A stretch of DNA of 64,000 bases. It comes from Nocardioides oleivorans (GTDB lineage Bacteria; Actinomycetota; Actinomycetes; Propionibacteriales; Nocardioidaceae). Shown here piece by piece: positions 60,172-64,000 of this stretch. A model generated the notes under the pieces. It was given only the letters and a program-made list of their open reading frames with translations, searched no databases and was not told the origin of the DNA. The position numbers were made by a program, and so were the translations under genes. Each line of letters starts with the position of its first letter. The first letter of the stretch is position 1. The DNA lies in the NCBI RefSeq assembly GCF_004137255.1, contig NZ_SDWT01000001.1, positions 62,001-126,000 on the forward strand, in the 5' to 3' direction.

Positions 60172-60500
60172 TGTGCCCTGAGCTCTGGCTGCCAGAAGGC
60201 GAGGCCCAGATCCACGGACCCGGACGGCCGGAGCGGCGTGGCCTCCTCGAGGTAGGCCTGCCGCGCCTCCTCGTCGTGCGAGGGCGGCAGCGACCCGTCG
60301 GCGCGGACCACCCGCCACCACGGCACCGCCGCGCCGTGGGTCGCCATCACGTTGCCGACGAGGCGGGGACCGCCGCGGCCGAGCCGCTCGCCGACGACGT
60401 CGGCGATGGCGCCGTAGGTCGTCACCCGTCCGCGTGGCACCGACTCGGCACACTGCAGCACCAGCTCGACGTAGAGCTCGCGCTCCTCCGGGGTCGTCAC
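60168..60500 (-). CDS. Alkyltransferase-like protein (MGMT C-domain, no acceptor Cys)
   Basis: A 110-residue MGMT DNA-binding domain with PRGRVTTYGAIADVVG and a final GSVDLGLAFW. In the position of the PCHRV acceptor loop it reads PWWRVV, so the alkyl-accepting cysteine is gone. This is the hallmark of ATL proteins, which bind O6-alkylguanine and hand it to nucleotide excision repair. Confidence 0.9.
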   Translation of the reverse strand: MTTPEERELYVELVLQCAESVPRGRVTTYGAIADVVGERLGRGGPRLVGNVMATHGAAVPWWRVVRADGSLPPSHDEEARQAYLEEATPLRPSGSVDLGLAFWQPELRAQ

Positions 60501-60507
60501 GACGGCC

Positions 60508-60993
60508 TCACCCGGGCCGCGACTGCGTGAGCCGGGAGGTGGTGACGAGCATGGCCACGGTCAGCACGCCTGCGGCGAGCCACACCCACGAGGGCGCCAG
60601 GGCCGGGTCGAGCCCGCGGACCGCGAGCCAGGTGACGGGCAGCGGCACCAGCACGAGCAGTGCGCGCCCGCCCCAGAGCCGCGCGACGTGACGGTCGACG
60701 GGCAGGCTCGACGGGCCGAGGGCGAGCACCGTCGAGACGACGTGCGCGGCCACGAGCAGCACCCCGACCGCGAGGACCCGCCAGTCGACGACCCCGTGCG
60801 CGGCCCACCAGCAGGCGACCAGCACGAGCGCGACCGCGCCGGCGACGTGGTCGGGCGAGCGCGCCCACTGCGCCGCGGCGACCAGCACCCCGCCGACGAC
60901 GAACCAGTGCGGGACCTCCGGCAGCGCCAGGGCGAGGGCACCGACCGGGAGCACGAACAGCAGCGCCCGCATCACGAGGACGTGGCGCGGCAT
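60508..60993 (-). CDS. Small membrane protein of the MoxR-DUF58 operon
   Basis: A 161-residue protein with four to five hydrophobic segments and little else. The ATG at 60993 overlaps the stop of the DUF58 gene by one base. In related operons such membrane proteins accompany MoxR/DUF58/transglutaminase genes. No family recognised. Confidence 0.72.
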   Translation of the reverse strand: MPRHVLVMRALLFVLPVGALALALPEVPHWFVVGGVLVAAAQWARSPDHVAGAVALVLVACWWAAHGVVDWRVLAVGVLLVAAHVVSTVLALGPSSLPVDRHVARLWGGRALLVLVPLPVTWLAVRGLDPALAPSWVWLAAGVLTVAMLVTTSRLTQSRPG

Positions 60994-62260
60994 CAGGCAC
61001 GGACCTTCGGCACGCGGGTACGCCGGGCGAGCTGCTGCAGCACCGTGTCGAGGGTGCCCGGGCCGCGCCACGGCACGACGGGCGTGCCGAGCTCGGCCAG
61101 CCTCCGGAGCCGGTCGTCGCGCTCGATCACCTGCATCCGGGTGGCGAGGCTGGGCAGGGCGAGGCGGTCGCCGCCCGTCGTGCGGTCGCCGAGGGTGTCG
61201 ATGACGACCACGGACGCGCCGCTGCGCTGCAGGCTGGCGGTCGCGGTGACCAGCGGCGTGACCAGCATCGGCGAGAGGACGTAGACCACGCTGCCCGCCC
61301 CCGCCCCGAGGTCGAGCCGCTCGGGCGCGACGGCCCGGACCTCGGTGCGCACCCGGGCGAGGGTGCCCTGGATCCGGTGGAAGTGCCGCGGTCCCGAGCC
61401 GAGCCGCACCCGGGTGCCGTCGGCGGCAACGACCAGCAGGCCGACCCGGTCGCCGGTGCGGACGTGGTGCTCGGCGAGGGCGGTCGCGGCCCGCACGGTC
61501 AGGTCGAGGCTGCTGGCGGCGCCGTCGATGCCGCCGGAGACGCCGATGTCGCGCAGCCCGTCGACCACGAGCCACACGCCGGCGTCCTGCTCGGCCCGGG
61601 TGGTGATGACGTGCAGGTCACCGGTGCGCAGCGACACCGGCCAGTTGATCCGCTTGAGGCGGTCGCCCGACGCGAAGAGCCGGATGCCCTCGAACTCGGT
61701 GCCCCCGCCGAGGCGTCGCGAGCGGTGCCGGCCGACGAGCCCGTCGGGCTGCGGCACCTCCGCGCGACTGTCGTACGGCGTCGTCTGCGGCAGCACGGTG
61801 AGGCCGTGCTCGGGCAGGTCGACCGGTCCCCACCGCCACCCGGCCCAGGCGCTGGTCAGGGCGACCCGCTCCGCGCCGACCGCCCGCCGGCCCCAGCGCC
61901 GCGGGCTGAAGCCGACCGACGGCAGGCCGTCGGCGATCAGGGCCCCGGCCGCGCCGGCGACCGGCGACGTCGCCACGTGCGGCGTGCGGGAGGCGACCCG
62001 GGTGACGTGCTCGACGCCGTCGAGGTCGTCGACCACGAGCCGCGACGTCGTGCCCTGCCCCTCGTGCAGCCGGTGGTGGTCGAGGCGGGCGTCGATCCCG
62101 GGCGCGCTCCGCGGACGGCCCAGCAGGCCGAGCGCCGCGAGCGGCACGAAGGGTGCGGCCAGCACCACCAGCGCCTCCTGGCCGAGCACCACCCCGCCGA
62201 CCAGCCCGCCGAGCCCGAGCACGCTCGCGCGGACGAACGACGGGGTCGGCGTCCACGAGG

Positions 62261-62264
<4 letters not shown>
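60993..62264 (-). CDS. DUF58 protein (vWA-like)
   Basis: A 423-residue protein with two N-terminal membrane segments (about 10-45). The DUF58 core is GGGTEFEGIRLFASGDRLKRINWPVSLRTGDLHVITTRAEQDAGVWLVVDG, a vWA-like domain. DUF58 proteins work with MoxR AAA+ ATPases in envelope or metal-insertion processes. Coupled to the moxR gene by an ATGA overlap. Confidence 0.92.
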
Positions 62265-63233
<969 letters not shown>

Positions 63234-63247
<14 letters not shown>

Positions 63248-63677
63248 GGAGTGCCTCGATTCGGGTCAGGATGCGGTCGATGTCGGCGGGCGGGATGCGA
63301 CGTACGCCGTCCAGCTCGCGCCGGACCTCCTCGGCGAGGCCCGGGTCGCGCTCGCGCGCCAGGGCCACGAGCCGACGGCCCAGGGCGTCGGAGGGGTGGT
63401 CGGCCTGCTGGTGGGACGACAGGACCCGCAGGTCGGACGTGGGCTCGTCCACGCGGTCGGTCGAGGTCGGGAAGCCGTGGTGCCACTCGGCGGCGGGGAC
63501 GTCGACGGTGTCGATGACGAGGTAGGCCAGCGCGCACACGACGACGACCATCACGACGTACGCCACCGGTTGCGGCTCGAAGTCGAGCCACTGCGCGCCC
63601 GCGAAGCCGATCGCACCCAGGGCGGCCGCGCCGACGAGGCGCGCGCGCCACTGCCGCTCGAGGTGCGGCCGCCTCAT
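63234..63677 (-). CDS. Two-helix membrane protein of the MoxR operon
   Basis: A 147-residue protein. Two membrane helices (about 13-30 and 37-55) precede a charged cytoplasmic tail with a predicted helix (LGRRLVALARERDPGLAEEVRRELDGVRRIPPADIDRILTRIEAL). It lies between the DUF4129 and moxR genes with overlaps on both sides. Function unknown; possibly part of the same complex. Confidence 0.75.
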
Positions 63678-64000
63678 GCGCGCACCCCCAGGCCGTGGCG
63701 GATCACGGCCAGCGCGTCGAGCGCGATCGCGCGGTGCTCCTCGGTGATGGGGTGGTCGGAGAACCGGGCCTCGCGGTAGAGCTCGGCCAGCCGGTTCACC
63801 GACCCGCCGTCGGCGGCGACGAGGTCGAGGACGCGGATGGCGTACTCCGACGAGGTCTCCGACGCGCGACGAGGCACGCCGGCCCGCTCGCCCTGCACCT
63901 CGAAACGGTGCCAGGCCGACACGATCGCGTTGCGCGGCTCGCCGTCGCGCAGCAGGGCGTCCTGCGCCTCGGCGTCGGCGACCATCTCCTCGACCACGCG
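63674..64000 (-). CDS. DUF4129 C-terminal domain (gene continues beyond the window)
   Basis: The last 108 codons of a minus-strand gene that is open to the window edge. The visible part matches the DUF4129 C-terminal region: AWHRFEVQGERAGVPRRASETSSEYAIRVLDLVAADGGSVNRLAELYREARFSDHPITEEHRAIALDAL. In complete proteins membrane helices precede this. It is the upstream member of the MoxR-DUF58 operon. Confidence 0.78.
   Translation of the reverse strand, partial: RVVEEMVADAEAQDALLRDGEPRNAIVSAWHRFEVQGERAGVPRRASETSSEYAIRVLDLVAADGGSVNRLAELYREARFSDHPITEEHRAIALDALAVIRHGLGVRA

Overview
The window is very GC-rich (about 72%), has long spurious antisense frames, frequent GTG starts and many 1-4 base gene overlaps. 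It carries actinobacterial markers: WhiB7, UvrD2 with HRDC, mycoredoxin, AdnA/AdnB and the zinc chaperone AztD. A Nocardioides-like actinomycete (Nocardioidaceae) is my inference; there is no rRNA or other decisive marker. I found no tRNA, rRNA, insertion sequence, prophage or CRISPR array.

Layout. 1-156: tail of a DUF5679 zinc-ribbon gene with a hairpin terminator. 269-4387 (minus): IclR-type regulator, sulfatase and its formylglycine-generating enzyme. 4489-13259 (plus, divergent): a family-5 solute ABC transporter, a beta-lactamase-fold hydrolase, then a BKACE enzyme, a carnitine-type dehydrogenase and a hotdog thioesterase. The last three match the carnitine to glycine betaine route. 13328-14383: three small genes. 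14465-28 kb: a block resembling the mycobacterial whiB7-uvrD2-mrx1-nudC-adnB-adnA neighbourhood, with aztD (two Zur-like boxes), deoD and a ScoMcrA-head/zinc-ribbon protein inserted. whiB7 has a complete leader: promoter, 61-codon upstream ORF, terminator and a competing antiterminator helix.

28-59 kb is mostly nitrogen-heterocycle and ureide catabolism in four blocks. These are (i) a cyanuric acid hydrolase/barbiturase-family enzyme with carbamate kinase (27961-30022); (ii) a hydantoinase/oxoprolinase pair hyuA-hyuB with an NmrA-like protein (34727-39482); (iii) a uracil-type NCS2 permease, three-subunit molybdenum hydroxylase, CoxG-like protein and amidase (43566-50838); and (iv) a PucR regulator divergent from the oxamate carbamoyltransferase genes allH-allF-allG (54331-59348). 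Together they could import a pyrimidine-like ring, oxidise and open it, trim the ureide and recover ATP from carbamoyl phosphate. Unrelated genes sit between them: an SPFH/RCK_C/ion-transporter operon, a two-component system, a TetR/SDR divergon, secreted proteins and acetyltransferases.

59.5-64 kb (minus): plsC, an alkyltransferase-like protein, and a MoxR-DUF58-DUF4129 operon that runs off the window. Two convergent intergenic regions (21257-21393 and 59349-59480) each hold a pair of related palindromes exactly 83 bp apart. At least ten genes lack a Shine-Dalgarno and instead have TANNNT 6-7 bases before the start codon, which suggests leaderless transcripts.
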